From assembly GCA_017417215.1 (NCBI GenBank), contig JAFPZP010000011.1:1-54793 (forward strand): a DNA stretch of 54,793 nt, read 5' to 3'. The notes under the pieces were generated by a model. It was not told the DNA's origin. It saw nothing but the letters and a program-made list of their open reading frames with translations, and ran no database searches. Made by a program: the position numbers and the translations under genes. Positions 33,437-43,024 of this stretch are shown piece by piece. The stretch's first letter is position 1. Every line of letters begins with the position of its first letter. Source of the stretch: Candidatus Rifleibacteriota bacterium. Lineage in GTDB: Bacteria; Muiribacteriota; Ozemobacteria; Ozemobacterales; Ozemobacteraceae.

Positions 33437-35956
33437 ATGAATACGGCAGGTCTGAAAAAATCTGACCAGATAAAAGATTGGTTTGCCAAAGAAAGACTCA
33501 AACTAAGCGGAAAAGGCGTTTGGCTGCAGGGTGGTGAACCTAATACTTTAAATCCGCTTTTTTTTGATAAAGCTTCGCTAAAAGTTTTATTTGTCAGGCT
33601 TTCTTCTTATTCTGATGTGTCAGCGGGTATAACTCATCAATACCTCTATCAAATGGGGGCTTCTGTAGAAGATTGCTATATTGATATGGCCTTTTTGCCC
33701 CCAGAACATGACGAACAGCTCATGAAAGAAGCTGGTATTCCTCTTTTGGTTGGTACAACTTCAAAAGAGCCAGCAATGAATTTTGATGTAGTTGCCATCA
33801 GTAATTCTGTTTTGCAAGAGCTTGTCAATCTTCCAGCAATGTTAGAGTTTTCTGGAATTCCTCTTTCAAGAGAAGAACGGGCAGAAGCTAATGCTCCTAT
33901 TATATTGCTTGGGGGTAGTAATTCCTGTACACATTCTATTCTTCATGGTGAAATAATAGAAAATGGTAAAAGCGGGCTTGTAGACGGGGTTCAGATGGGT
34001 GATGGAGAGCAGGTTTTTGCTCAGGCTCTTCGTCTGATTCGTGATAATAAAAAGCTTAGTAGAAAAGAATTAATGAAGCTTCTTAGAGATAGAGTTATAG
34101 GTTTTTACGAACCTTCATCTTATTCTCAGATTTTTGAAAAAGGCGAGCTGACAAAGATAAATTTCGAAGAGGGTTCTCCTTTTCCTGTTAAATCTTCTAA
34201 GACTGCTTGTTCTGAAAACTCTGAAACATTTACTGGCGGTCCTCTTCTTTATGAAGGAGCTGGAGCTTCTCATGTTATTGTGTCGGCTGGATGTCCTTCT
34301 TTTTGTTCATTTTGTAAAGAATCCTGGGAACAGAAGCCATATCGTGAAAACAGCTACCACAGAGTTTATGAATCAGCGTTAAAATTAAAAGCAAATTTGG
34401 GATTAAGTGAAATCGCATTAATGACCTTTAATGCCAATACATGCAGTGATGTATTCAGAATAATTTCTGAATTAGGCGACTGTTTTGACAGGGTTTCTAT
34501 TAAGAGTCAGAGATTTGATGCTATTGTTAATGCCCCAGAACTTCTTGATTTGCAATTTGATGCAGGCAAAAGAACTTATACTTGCGCTATGGAAGGTATT
34601 AGTAATGCAATGAGAAGCTTGCTACAGAAAAACCTTGATGAAGAAACTATTTTGAAGGGCATAGACCTTTTGATGCAACGAAATATGCGCCAAATGAAGG
34701 TATTCCTGATTCTGACGGGCTATGAAACCCAAGAAGATATTAATGAATTTAAAGCTTTTCTTGATAAAATTGGAATAAAAACTCAGTCTGGCAAAAATAA
34801 ACCTAAAATAACATTTTCTTTTGCTGTTCTTTTCAGATCTCCTCAGACACCTATGCAATTTGCTGGAAATCGAGCTGATTACAATAAGATGAAGGCAATG
34901 CTGAATGAGCTCTGTAAAATAATCAAAACAGCTGGTTATGAAGCTAGAATCAGTTCTGGTCCTGAAGACGCTTTAGTATCTGAATTTATAGCCTACTCTG
35001 ATAGAAGATTTACAAAAGTATTGGTGGAAGCTTCGATAAAATATGGCGCCAGATACAGAGGAGAAATAGACTCTAAATTGCTTAAAATCTGGCAGAATCT
35101 TTTGGATAAATATAGCTTACCTTTGGTTTCCGAGCAGAATCGTTGTTTAGATAGTGTTTTGCCTTGGGATGATGTGGATACTGGTATTAGCAAAGAGTTT
35201 CTTTGGAGAACTTTTAATAATGTTAAAAATGGGAAAGAAATAAGAGCCTGTTTAAGTAAGCCTTGGGGTGATGCTCTTTGCGCTGGATGTGGAGCTTGCA
35301 AAACCCTCGAATATCGCGATAGACTTCATAAAATGGGCCCAGATCTGGCTAATAAAAAGGCTTTTGCTCCTAAGAACATAAAAAGATATACCAGTTGGTT
35401 CAGTTTTGAAATACCTGAAAAATGGGCTTTTTGCAGTCGAGAATTTATTAAGGCAGCTTTTGCACGTAGACTTATGCTTGATTCTGAAGAAATGACAAAA
35501 GCATTTTTGAAGGTTGAGCTTGTTGCTCCTGAAATTTTCTCTTACGGAAAGGCGATAGCGAAAGTTTCATTTGCCAAAGATGTTAAAGAAGTTAAATCCT
35601 TAGTTTACGATGATGATATCAGCAAAATAAAAAAAATCATGCCAAGCAAGAAAGAAGAAGAAACTTCTTTCCCTATAATTTTAGAAGTGTCAGAAATTAT
35701 CGATAAAGTAGCATATTCTCGTGAAGTAGATAGTATTCTGACAAAGTATTCCCTTAAAAATCAGAAGCAGAGAGCTAATGGGTGGTTAAACTGGCAGATT
35801 AACTCAGGACAGGCTAAAAAAGCTGGTATTTCAAAAATTAGTTTAAATGAAGAAACTGGAACAATGCGCATGACGCTGATTAAAATGCCTGAACTATTTT
35901 TGCTGAACAAGCTTTCTTTGGACAAACCATTTTATGTTTGTTCTATCGGTGGCTAA
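33437..35956 (+). CDS. B12-binding radical SAM protein, TIGR03960-like
   Basis: The 839-residue protein begins with a cobalamin-binding-like region (about residues 40-240, including YLYQMGASVEDCYIDMAF and LLGGSNSCTH). The radical SAM core follows, with the CX3CX2C cluster C286, C290, C293 in CPSFCSFCKE. A second CxxCxxC cluster (C615, C618, C621, in CAGCGACK) and a C-terminal domain of about 200 residues follow, as in TIGR03960/TIGR03936-type proteins. The reaction of this family is not established. The cluster cysteines are intact, so it is probably active. Confidence 0.82.
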   Translation: MNTAGLKKSDQIKDWFAKERLKLSGKGVWLQGGEPNTLNPLFFDKASLKVLFVRLSSYSDVSAGITHQYLYQMGASVEDCYIDMAFLPPEHDEQLMKEAGIPLLVGTTSKEPAMNFDVVAISNSVLQELVNLPAMLEFSGIPLSREERAEANAPIILLGGSNSCTHSILHGEIIENGKSGLVDGVQMGDGEQVFAQALRLIRDNKKLSRKELMKLLRDRVIGFYEPSSYSQIFEKGELTKINFEEGSPFPVKSSKTACSENSETFTGGPLLYEGAGASHVIVSAGCPSFCSFCKESWEQKPYRENSYHRVYESALKLKANLGLSEIALMTFNANTCSDVFRIISELGDCFDRVSIKSQRFDAIVNAPELLDLQFDAGKRTYTCAMEGISNAMRSLLQKNLDEETILKGIDLLMQRNMRQMKVFLILTGYETQEDINEFKAFLDKIGIKTQSGKNKPKITFSFAVLFRSPQTPMQFAGNRADYNKMKAMLNELCKIIKTAGYEARISSGPEDALVSEFIAYSDRRFTKVLVEASIKYGARYRGEIDSKLLKIWQNLLDKYSLPLVSEQNRCLDSVLPWDDVDTGISKEFLWRTFNNVKNGKEIRACLSKPWGDALCAGCGACKTLEYRDRLHKMGPDLANKKAFAPKNIKRYTSWFSFEIPEKWAFCSREFIKAAFARRLMLDSEEMTKAFLKVELVAPEIFSYGKAIAKVSFAKDVKEVKSLVYDDDISKIKKIMPSKKEEETSFPIILEVSEIIDKVAYSREVDSILTKYSLKNQKQRANGWLNWQINSGQAKKAGISKISLNEETGTMRMTLIKMPELFLLNKLSLDKPFYVCSIGG

Positions 35957-36039
35957 GGATTATAATTAAAGTCTAGATTATGGCTTTGATTAGTTGTAAA
36001 ATATAAGTTCGATAGAGATTCTTCGGAAGGGAAAAATAA

Positions 36040-36879
36040 ATGGATAAGATTATTGATAGTTGCCCATTAAAACATTATGCTGCTAAATTTGTGATTAGAA
36101 CAGCTTTGGGGGCTGCTGAAATAATCGAGAAAATCTATGCAACTGACTTCACTACTGAATATAAGCCTGGTGATGAGCCTGTTACTATTGCAGATAAACA
36201 GTCTGATACTTTTATAGTTTCGGCTTTGAAAAAGGAATACCCGAACGACCGTATTTTGAGCGAAGAACACGGTTTATTTACCCCAGAAAATGCTAATAAT
36301 AAGACTTGGTTTATTGACCCTATCGATGGAACAAAGGAATTCATAGCTAAGAACGGTGAGTTCGCTACTCAGATAGGCTTAGCTGTTGATGAAAAGCTTG
36401 AATTTGGTCTGGTTTATCAGCCTATTGGCAAAAACCTTTATGTTGCTGCAAAGGGCGAAGGCTGTTGGTGGCATTCTGAAGAAAATGGCTGGAAAAAGCT
36501 TGAAGTAAAAGAACCTGATTTTAATAATCTCAGACTTGCTGTCAGTCGTTCTCACCCTTGCGGAATTGGACAGACTGTACATTCTGCTCTTAATGGGGCT
36601 TCTTTAGTAACTCATGGTGGGGTAGGTTTGAAGCTGATGGCAATAGCAAAGAATCAGGCTGATTATTATATTAACAATTCAAATAAAACCAAAGCCTGGG
36701 ATGTGGCTGCTCCTGAAATATTATTTACTGAAGCTGGCGGTCTAATGAGCGACATTACAGGTGTTGATTTCTGTTATGACCCCACAAACTATAAACATAA
36801 ACACGGTGTAATGGCTATTGCTAGCAAATCACTCTACGATAAGGTTCTTCCGATAACTCGCAAAGTCTACGAAGAATGA
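36040..36879 (+). CDS. CysQ-like 3'(2'),5'-bisphosphate nucleotidase
   Basis: The 279-residue protein belongs to the inositol monophosphatase superfamily. The metal-binding motifs are present: ILSEEHG, WFIDPIDGTKEFIAKNGEF and KAWDVAAPEILFTEAGG. The GTKEFI form is typical of CysQ/BPNT enzymes that hydrolyse 3'-phosphoadenosine 5'-phosphate, rather than plain inositol or histidinol phosphatases. GGAAGGG lies before the ATG. It is probably monocistronic; a palindromic repeat region follows its stop. Confidence 0.8.
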   Translation: MDKIIDSCPLKHYAAKFVIRTALGAAEIIEKIYATDFTTEYKPGDEPVTIADKQSDTFIVSALKKEYPNDRILSEEHGLFTPENANNKTWFIDPIDGTKEFIAKNGEFATQIGLAVDEKLEFGLVYQPIGKNLYVAAKGEGCWWHSEENGWKKLEVKEPDFNNLRLAVSRSHPCGIGQTVHSALNGASLVTHGGVGLKLMAIAKNQADYYINNSNKTKAWDVAAPEILFTEAGGLMSDITGVDFCYDPTNYKHKHGVMAIASKSLYDKVLPITRKVYEE

Positions 36880-36883
36880 ACCT

Positions 36884-36992
36884 CTGCTGGCTACGCCAGC
36901 AGCCCCCTCAGTCTCGCTAACGCTCGCCAGCTCCCCCACCGTTCGTTGGGGAGCTTTGCTTGGCTGCGTGATTGGTGATGAGTGGTGAGTGG
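36884..36992. repeat. Palindromic GC-rich intergenic repeat
   Basis: The gap after cysQ holds two hairpins: CTGCTGGC with GCCAGCAG (36884-36902) and AGCTCCCC with GGGGAGCT. A segment between them (CAGTCTCGCTAACGCTCG) resembles, inverted, the repeat at 54590-54620. A G/T-rich low-complexity run (about 36970-36992) follows. The element is much richer in GC than the surrounding genes and has no coding sense. Confidence 0.7.
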
Positions 36993-37015
36993 GATAACAG
37001 TCAGAACAATAAAAA

Positions 37016-38254
37016 CTATAGCTTTTCCATAACTTCCAGATATTTTTGGGCTAATACTTTGTAATCGTGATATTTCCTGACAAATTTTTGCCCTCTTTCC
37101 CCCATCAAATTACGTTCTTCTATTGAAGTATCCATCATCTTTATAATAGCATTAGCCAACGCATCAGAATCTTCAGCTGGGACAGAAATTCCACAGCCAG
37201 AATCTTTAACATGGTCATTACCTGCATTAATAGCTTGTATAATTGGTTTCCCGGATATCATGTAATCCATTATTTTGTTGGGGCTGATTCCATGTTTATA
37301 TAGCTCCCAGACGTTATTCCAGGTTATAAGAAGACAATCAAATCTTGGTAATAAATCAGGAATAGTTTCTTTGGGTATAAAATCATAAAAGATTATATTC
37401 TTTAAATTTTTATCTAAAGCTGATTTAATTAGCTTTTCTTTCTCTCTTCCTTTTCCTACAAGAATAAAGCTGGCTCTAGTATTCTGAACTTTTTCGGCAG
37501 CTTCAATAATTGTATGAAGAGAATTGGCATGAGTGTGATTCCCAGCATATCCAAAGATAAAATTACCTTTAGATTTTTCCTGATTTATTAAATCATTTAA
37601 TTTTTCTGGAATTTTAACGTTTTTATTCCATTCTTCTACACATATTCCATTTTCAACAAAATGAAGCTTTTTTAAGTCTAAGCCATGTTCTTTTACGTGC
37701 TCTGACACCTTAGGCAAAATGCTAACAACTGCATCACAATGCTTATAACAGTAGTTTTCTGCAAATTGCATTCCTAAAATAAAAGGATGTTTTTTGGACA
37801 TATTACCTAGAATCATTGGTGATAAAGGCCATAAATCATGTATTTCGTATATTAGCTTGGCGTTAGATAACTTTGCTATATAATGGGCAGGAAAAATGTC
37901 GGCAGGGTAGGTTGATGAGGCAATGACTATTTGTGGCTTTAAGGTATTTACAATTAATTTGGAAAACTTGAATAATTGAAAAATAAACGAAGCAATATTA
38001 AATGCTCTTTTTATTCCATTGTCGTTGTATTTCAGGGTTTTTAGCCAGAGATAATTTATGCCGTCGATTTTTTCTAAAAGATAGTTTTTGTTTTCTGGAA
38101 TATGAACTTGTACTGGTCTTCCATGGGCTTGATCTGAAGCTACAATAGTAACATAGTGACCATTCCTGGCCCATTCTCTTGCTAGATAGTATGGGCGGTA
38201 GGCCATGCCGTGGTATTTTGAACCAGCATAATGATTTATGAGAAGAATGTTCAT
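37016..38254 (-). CDS. GT4 glycosyltransferase, WbuB-like
   Basis: The 412-residue protein begins MNILLINHYAGSKYHGMAYR, a typical start for WbuB-type GT4 enzymes. It has IYEIHDLWPLSPMI in the acceptor domain, and FGYAGNHTHANSLHTIIEAA, LVGKGREKEKLIK and the 'ISPNKIMDYMISGKPIIQA' region in the donor domain. I chose the ATG at 38254, with AAGGA 6 bases upstream, over longer starts up to 38383 that would add 43 hydrophobic non-family residues. It is divergent from the nucleotide-sugar dehydrogenase at 38406. Confidence 0.85.
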   Translation of the reverse strand: MNILLINHYAGSKYHGMAYRPYYLAREWARNGHYVTIVASDQAHGRPVQVHIPENKNYLLEKIDGINYLWLKTLKYNDNGIKRAFNIASFIFQLFKFSKLIVNTLKPQIVIASSTYPADIFPAHYIAKLSNAKLIYEIHDLWPLSPMILGNMSKKHPFILGMQFAENYCYKHCDAVVSILPKVSEHVKEHGLDLKKLHFVENGICVEEWNKNVKIPEKLNDLINQEKSKGNFIFGYAGNHTHANSLHTIIEAAEKVQNTRASFILVGKGREKEKLIKSALDKNLKNIIFYDFIPKETIPDLLPRFDCLLITWNNVWELYKHGISPNKIMDYMISGKPIIQAINAGNDHVKDSGCGISVPAEDSDALANAIIKMMDTSIEERNLMGERGQKFVRKYHDYKVLAQKYLEVMEKL

Positions 38255-38349
38255 GTTTTTCCTTTTTTCAAAAAGGATTATAAATTTTGTTTGCATTATT
38301 AGCAAGTAAATTAGTTTCAATTCTCTGTGGGTCGGCAAAGCTAATATTA

Positions 38350-38377
38350 TTGCATAAAAAGTGTAATTGGGTATAAA
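38350..38377 (+). promoter_or_regulatory. Promoter of the wbp-like cluster
   Basis: TTGCAT (38350-38355) and TATAAA (38372-38377) are 16 bases apart and precede the dehydrogenase start at 38406. A very similar arrangement with GGTATAAAAT lies at 41564-41591, upstream of the wbpB-like gene, which suggests common control. Confidence 0.5.
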
Positions 38378-38405
38378 ATACATTACTTGGTTTTGGAGAT
38401 ATACA

Positions 38406-39713
38406 ATGCAGACTTTAATAGAAAAAATAAAGACTAAGACAGCTTGCTTAGGCGTTATTGGTCTAGGTTATATTGGTTTGCCCTTAGCAGTGGAAAAAGC
38501 CAAAGCTGGTTTTAAAACAATAGGCTTTGATATTCAGCAGAAAAAAGTGAATTTATTAAATAAAGGGCAGAATTATATAGGCGATGTAGTAAGCGAAGAA
38601 TTAGAGTCTGTTATAAAAAACGGAATGTTTAGAGCAACTTTGGATTTTAGTCTGGTTGCTTCTTGTGATTCTGTCTGCATTTGTGTACCTACACCTTTAG
38701 ATTCTCATCAGGAACCAGATATTAGTTATGTTAAACAAGCTGCCGAAAGCCTTGTTCCATATATGCATAAGCATATGCTTGTTGTTCTTGAATCTACTAC
38801 TTATCCTGGTACAACTGAAGAGCTTGTCAAACCTATATTAGAAAAGTCTGGACTTGTTTGCGGAAAAGATTTTTATTTGGCTTTTTCGCCTGAAAGAGTA
38901 GACCCGGGTAATTCTGTGTTTAAAATAAAGAATACTCCTAAAATTGTGGGCGGTTGTACACCAGAAAGCACTGATGTTGCTGCAGTTATGTATCAGATGG
39001 TTCTCGATGCACCTGTTCATAAAGTTTCTTCACCTGCAGTAGCAGAAATGGAAAAGATATTAGAGAATATATACAGAAATATCAATATTGGTCTTGTTAA
39101 TGAGCTGGCAATGCTTTGCGATAAAATGAATATTTCTATTTGGGAAGTTATAGATGCAGCTAAAACCAAGCCTTATGGCTTTCAGGCTTTTTACCCAGGA
39201 CCAGGCTTAGGTGGGCATTGTATTCCATTAGATCCATATTATTTGTCTTGGAAAGCACGAGAATTTGGTTTCCATACTTCCATGATAGAAGCTTCTATGA
39301 TGATTAATGATAAAATGCCAGAATATTGTGTAGATAGGATAGGGCGTATTCTTAATAAATTTAAGAAAGCTATGAATGGCTCTAAGGTGCTGGTTCTTGG
39401 AGTGGCTTATAAACAAGACATCGACGATTGTCGCGAAAGCCCTTCGATAAAACTTATTAGAGAATTGATCAAGGTTGGTGCAGAGGTCAGTTTCTATGAC
39501 CCAAATATAAATTTTTTTAATGATAAGAACCTTTCTATGACTGGACTTAAGGAACTTACACCGGATGCAATAGAAAATAGCGATATAGTTGTCATTGCAA
39601 CAGCTCATTCAAATGTAGATTATAAGTTTGTTCAATGTCATGCAAAAGCGATATTTGATACTAAAAATGTAATGAAAAATATATCCCCTAGGGACAATAT
39701 CGAAGTCCTTTAA
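38406..39713 (+). CDS. UDP-N-acetyl-hexosamine 6-dehydrogenase (WbpA/WbpO/WecC family)
   Basis: The 435-residue enzyme oxidises the C6 hydroxyl of a UDP-HexNAc to the uronic acid with NAD. It has the Rossmann motif GVIGLGYIGLP (residues 16-26), VPTPLD, ESTTYPGTTEEL, FSPERVDPGN and the catalytic Cys272 in GLGGHCIPLDP. The ATG at 38406 has GGAG 6 bases upstream and is preferred to the longer start at 38367. With the wbpB-, wbpI- and wbpD-like genes below, the product is most likely UDP-GlcNAcA, the entry to 2,3-diacetamido-mannuronic acid. Confidence 0.9.
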   Translation: MQTLIEKIKTKTACLGVIGLGYIGLPLAVEKAKAGFKTIGFDIQQKKVNLLNKGQNYIGDVVSEELESVIKNGMFRATLDFSLVASCDSVCICVPTPLDSHQEPDISYVKQAAESLVPYMHKHMLVVLESTTYPGTTEELVKPILEKSGLVCGKDFYLAFSPERVDPGNSVFKIKNTPKIVGGCTPESTDVAAVMYQMVLDAPVHKVSSPAVAEMEKILENIYRNINIGLVNELAMLCDKMNISIWEVIDAAKTKPYGFQAFYPGPGLGGHCIPLDPYYLSWKAREFGFHTSMIEASMMINDKMPEYCVDRIGRILNKFKKAMNGSKVLVLGVAYKQDIDDCRESPSIKLIRELIKVGAEVSFYDPNINFFNDKNLSMTGLKELTPDAIENSDIVVIATAHSNVDYKFVQCHAKAIFDTKNVMKNISPRDNIEVL

Positions 39714-39750
39714 AACAAATTTGCAGACAATGTATTAGGAAGGTATTTTT

Positions 39751-41538
39751 ATGAGCGGAATCAGCGGAATTGTTTATAAAAATCAGAAAGCAGAATATAA
39801 GGATATAAAAGCTATGAATGATTTAATCATTCATAGAGGCCCTGATGGTGAAGGTTTCTACTTAGATGATTTCTTGGCTTTGGGTCACCGAAGATTGATT
39901 GTTTCTGATTTATCTGATGAAGCTGCTCAACCAATGTATTATAAAGATTTGGTGATTGTTTTTGATGGTAGAATATATAATGCTGCTGAATTAAGAGATG
40001 AGTTATCTAATCTGGGATATACTTTTAAAACTGATTGTGAAACAGAAGTTTTGCTGGCGGCTTATGATTGCTGGGGACAAAGTTCTGTGTACAAACTCAA
40101 TGGAATGTGGTCTTTTGCAATATATGATAAAAAGAATCAAATCTTGTTCTGCAGCCGCGATAGATTTGGAACAAGACCTTTTTATTATACTAGTTTAGGT
40201 GATAAATTTATATTTGGTTCAGAAATAAAACAGCTATTGCAATTTATGCCTTATAGAATAGCTGATAAAGCAATTCTTGCTGATTTCCTGGTTTGTGGCT
40301 TTACAAATCATACTGATAAAACTTTTTTTAAAAATATATATTGTTTAATGGGCGGGTATAACCTGATATTTGATTTAAAGAAGCATAGCTTCAAAATATA
40401 TCAATATTATTTTGTTGATAATACAACTCCTAAAAAAATATCTATTGAAGATTTTAAAAAAGTATTTTTCCAAGCTGTTAAAACAGACTTCCCTTCAAAT
40501 GTAAAAGTTGGAAGTTGTCTAAGCGGTGGGTTGGATAGTTCTAGCGTTGTTGCCGCTATCTCTGATTTAACTAAAAAGAATAATAAAAAAGATTTTGTGT
40601 GTATTCATGCAAAATCTACTGAAAATAGAACAGACGAAAGTAACTATGCTAAGCTTGTTGCTGAATCTAAAAATATAGATTTGAAACTTATAAAGCCTTC
40701 ATTAGAAGATTTTATTAATAGTATTGATGAAGTTTGCTATATCCAGGAAGAGCCTTTTTTAGGTTTATCCATATTTATGCAGTATTTTGTTATGAAAGAG
40801 GCTAAAAAGAATAACTGCAAAGTTTTGTTTGATGGGCAGGGTTCTGACGGTTTGTTTGGAAATTCATACTATTATGTGCTTGGTTTATTGTCATTGCCGT
40901 TCTATTCTGCATTAAAAAGCCTGATAAAATATATAAAAAGTACGAAACTGCAAATATTAAGGTTAATAGTATGCTGTATATATTTTAGTAGTTTCCCTTT
41001 GTTAAATTTGAGACAGAGGTTGAAATATTCCTTTTTAAAGTCTGAATATTTACCTAATTTCGAATGGAACAAGAAAAAAGCACGAGCTTTTTCTTCTATT
41101 ATCGAATTACAGCTATTGGAATTATATAATACCTGTTTGCCTGCTTTAATGCGTTATGATGATAAAAATTCGATGTGGCATTCAATTGAAACCAGATTTC
41201 CTTTCTTGGACAAGAGGTTATTGGAAACTATATTAGGCTTGGAAGACGATTATAAAGTTCATGACGGCTGGATAAAATATATATTGAGAAAAGCTTTGGA
41301 AAATGATTTGCCCAAAGAGGTTGTGTGGAGAAAAAGTAAATTTGGTTTCTATGCTCCTGAAAAATCCTGGCTGTCAGGTATTCATTCAATTATGATAAAG
41401 GGCATAGAAAGCAATAAAATACTAAAGAAAATGTTTAAGTATAATGTAAATTTGGAAAAGTTAGATAACTTAGTTTTATGGAGACTCTTTTCTATTTCCA
41501 AATGGATTGATATTTTTTCTGTTACTGATATCTCTTGA
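39751..41538 (+). CDS. Asparagine synthetase B-like protein with altered glutaminase site
   Basis: The 595-residue protein has the two-domain AsnB layout. The ATP-dependent synthetase half keeps the PP-loop SGGLDSS at 258-264 and the later FDGQGSDGLFG and WHSIETRFPFLD segments. The N-terminal glutaminase half is altered: the nucleophile Cys2 of MCGI is Ser (MSGI), the usual NGE is DGR at 72-74, and the DTEV Asp is Glu (CETEV). Arg48 is kept. AGGAAGG, 7 bases before the ATG, fixes the start. It may use ammonia or a Ser nucleophile, and in this cluster might amidate a uronic acid, as WbpS-type proteins are proposed to do. Confidence 0.85.
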   Translation: MSGISGIVYKNQKAEYKDIKAMNDLIIHRGPDGEGFYLDDFLALGHRRLIVSDLSDEAAQPMYYKDLVIVFDGRIYNAAELRDELSNLGYTFKTDCETEVLLAAYDCWGQSSVYKLNGMWSFAIYDKKNQILFCSRDRFGTRPFYYTSLGDKFIFGSEIKQLLQFMPYRIADKAILADFLVCGFTNHTDKTFFKNIYCLMGGYNLIFDLKKHSFKIYQYYFVDNTTPKKISIEDFKKVFFQAVKTDFPSNVKVGSCLSGGLDSSSVVAAISDLTKKNNKKDFVCIHAKSTENRTDESNYAKLVAESKNIDLKLIKPSLEDFINSIDEVCYIQEEPFLGLSIFMQYFVMKEAKKNNCKVLFDGQGSDGLFGNSYYYVLGLLSLPFYSALKSLIKYIKSTKLQILRLIVCCIYFSSFPLLNLRQRLKYSFLKSEYLPNFEWNKKKARAFSSIIELQLLELYNTCLPALMRYDDKNSMWHSIETRFPFLDKRLLETILGLEDDYKVHDGWIKYILRKALENDLPKEVVWRKSKFGFYAPEKSWLSGIHSIMIKGIESNKILKKMFKYNVNLEKLDNLVLWRLFSISKWIDIFSVTDIS

Positions 41539-41563
41539 ATGTAATAGCCATTGAAAGATTGTG

Positions 41564-41591
41564 TTGCGTAAACATTGATATTAGGTATAAA
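41564..41591 (+). promoter_or_regulatory. Promoter upstream of the wbpB-like gene
   Basis: TTGCGT (41564-41569) and TATAAA (41586-41591) are 16 bases apart in the 116-base gap before the oxidoreductase gene. The GGTATAAAAT context repeats that seen at 38370-38379. Confidence 0.5.
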
Positions 41592-41654
41592 ATTGGAACG
41601 AATTCTATATAAATGTATATATCAACTTTATTAGAAGACTAACCAGGGAAATAT

Positions 41655-42731
41655 ATGAAATATGCGCTGATAGGCTGCGGTAGAGTAGCTGAAAACCATA
41701 TAAAAGCAGTAATAAACAACAAATTAGACTTTGTTGCTGCTTGTGATATTGAACCAGAAAAAATAAACAAGCTTTTTACAAAGACTGGTTTTCAAGATAG
41801 CACAAAGATAGCGAAATATTCTGATTATAAAAAAATGCTTAAGGAGCACCCTGAAATTGAATTGGTTGCAATTTCAACCAATAGCGGGAACCATGCTGAA
41901 ATAGCTCTCGATTGCTTAGAATGCAATAAAAATCTGATTGTTGAGAAACCTCTTGCTATAAGCATGAAAGATGCAGATAAAATAGTAAAGCTAAGCAATG
42001 AAAAGGGCTTAGTTGTTTCTGTTTCCCACCAGAACCGTTTCAATTTGGCTATTCAAAAGCTGCGAAAAGCCATAGAATCTGGACGTTTTGGGAAAATCTC
42101 TCATAGCAGTGTTACTGTTCGTTGGAACAGAAATAAAAGCTATTATGAACAGGCTGATTGGCGCGGTACTTGGGCTGATGACGGCGGATGCATGATGAAT
42201 CAATGTATTCATGCAATAGATTTATTGATATGGCTTATTGGTGATGAAGTCGAAAGCGTTTATGGGGTTACAAAGCGTCAATTTCATGATTATATTGAAT
42301 GTGAAGACTTGGGCATGGCTATTTTGCAATTTAAGAATGGAATAGTTGCTAATATTGAAGGAACTACAAATATTTTCCCTGAAAACTTAGAAGAAAGTAT
42401 CAGTATTTTTGGTGAAAAGGGTACTGTTAAAATTGGTGGAACTTCGGCTAACAACATTGAAATCTGGACTTTCGCTGATGAAAATAAATCAGATGAAATA
42501 AATAAAGGCTTGGAAGAGCCTACAAATAACATATATGGTAATGGTCACACCAGTCTATATGCTGATGTAATTGATTCTATCAAAAACCATAGAAAACCTT
42601 GTATTGATGCTTCTGCCGGTAGAAATGCTGTTGAAGTTGTTTTAGCTATATATAAATCATCATCTTTGGGTCAGGTCGTAAAACTTCCTATAACTGAATG
42701 TGTTACAACTGATTTTGCTGGAATGTTCTAG
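41655..42731 (+). CDS. Gfo/Idh/MocA oxidoreductase, WbpB/WlbA-like
   Basis: WbpB/WlbA oxidises the C3 hydroxyl of UDP-GlcNAcA to the 3-keto sugar. The 358-residue protein has the NAD motif IGCGRVAENH (residues 6-15) and the EKP motif at 97-99 (VEKPLA). It also has the GGCMMNQCIHAIDLLIWLIG segment characteristic of the WlbA group. In the known pathway the next step is a PLP-dependent aminotransferase (WbpE/WlbC). No such gene is present in this window, although the following WbpD- and WbpI-like genes are. Confidence 0.88.
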   Translation: MKYALIGCGRVAENHIKAVINNKLDFVAACDIEPEKINKLFTKTGFQDSTKIAKYSDYKKMLKEHPEIELVAISTNSGNHAEIALDCLECNKNLIVEKPLAISMKDADKIVKLSNEKGLVVSVSHQNRFNLAIQKLRKAIESGRFGKISHSSVTVRWNRNKSYYEQADWRGTWADDGGCMMNQCIHAIDLLIWLIGDEVESVYGVTKRQFHDYIECEDLGMAILQFKNGIVANIEGTTNIFPENLEESISIFGEKGTVKIGGTSANNIEIWTFADENKSDEINKGLEEPTNNIYGNGHTSLYADVIDSIKNHRKPCIDASAGRNAVEVVLAIYKSSSLGQVVKLPITECVTTDFAGMF

Positions 42732-42736
42732 AAAAT

Positions 42737-43024
42737 ATGACTAATCAACTGGATGAGAATAGTATTGGCTCTAAACCCAAAGAATATATTTTTTATATTT
42801 TGATTTTTTGGTCTTCTTTGATTCTATTAGGTTTGTATTTTGCTAATAATACTCTATATTTAGATAAGGTCGGTGGAGTTTCTCTTGGGCTTCTTGTCAC
42901 GATTTTCGGAGCTTTTGCCTTAGAATCTTTATTTATATTTATTAAGAAAAATAAGGATAATATTTTTATAAATAAGTCATTATTTTTTTTATATTACTTA
43001 TATTATATATCTCTTTGCGTATAG
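42737..43024 (+). CDS. Wzy-like polymerase, N-terminal fragment
   Basis: This 95-residue open frame begins 6 bases after the wbpB-like stop. It has two to three membrane segments (residues about 18-36, 45-70, 80-95). It runs into a stop just after entering the reading frame of the next hydrophobic ORF, which overlaps it by 10 bases. Together the two give about 460 residues, a normal Wzy length. I read them as one gene broken by a single-base change in a T8 tract at 42983-42990. Confidence 0.55.
   Translation: MTNQLDENSIGSKPKEYIFYILIFWSSLILLGLYFANNTLYLDKVGGVSLGLLVTIFGAFALESLFIFIKKNKDNIFINKSLFFLYYLYYISLCV
42983..42991 (+). other. T8 tract with a slippery heptamer at the frame break
   Basis: Eight T's followed by A lie near the end of the N-terminal fragment. 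In the frame of that fragment the codons read TTT TTT TTA, so U UUU UUA (42985-42991) sits in the register of a -1 frameshift site. One extra T, or a -1 slip, would join the fragment to the frame that is open from 42976. No strong downstream stem-loop was noticed, so polymerase slippage, phase variation or an assembly error are as likely as programmed frameshifting. Confidence 0.6.

Noticed and set aside
38255..38383. N-terminal extension of the glycosyltransferase at 37016
   Set aside because: The extension has no family similarity and overlaps the divergent promoter; the internal ATG has a good ribosome site and the expected family start.
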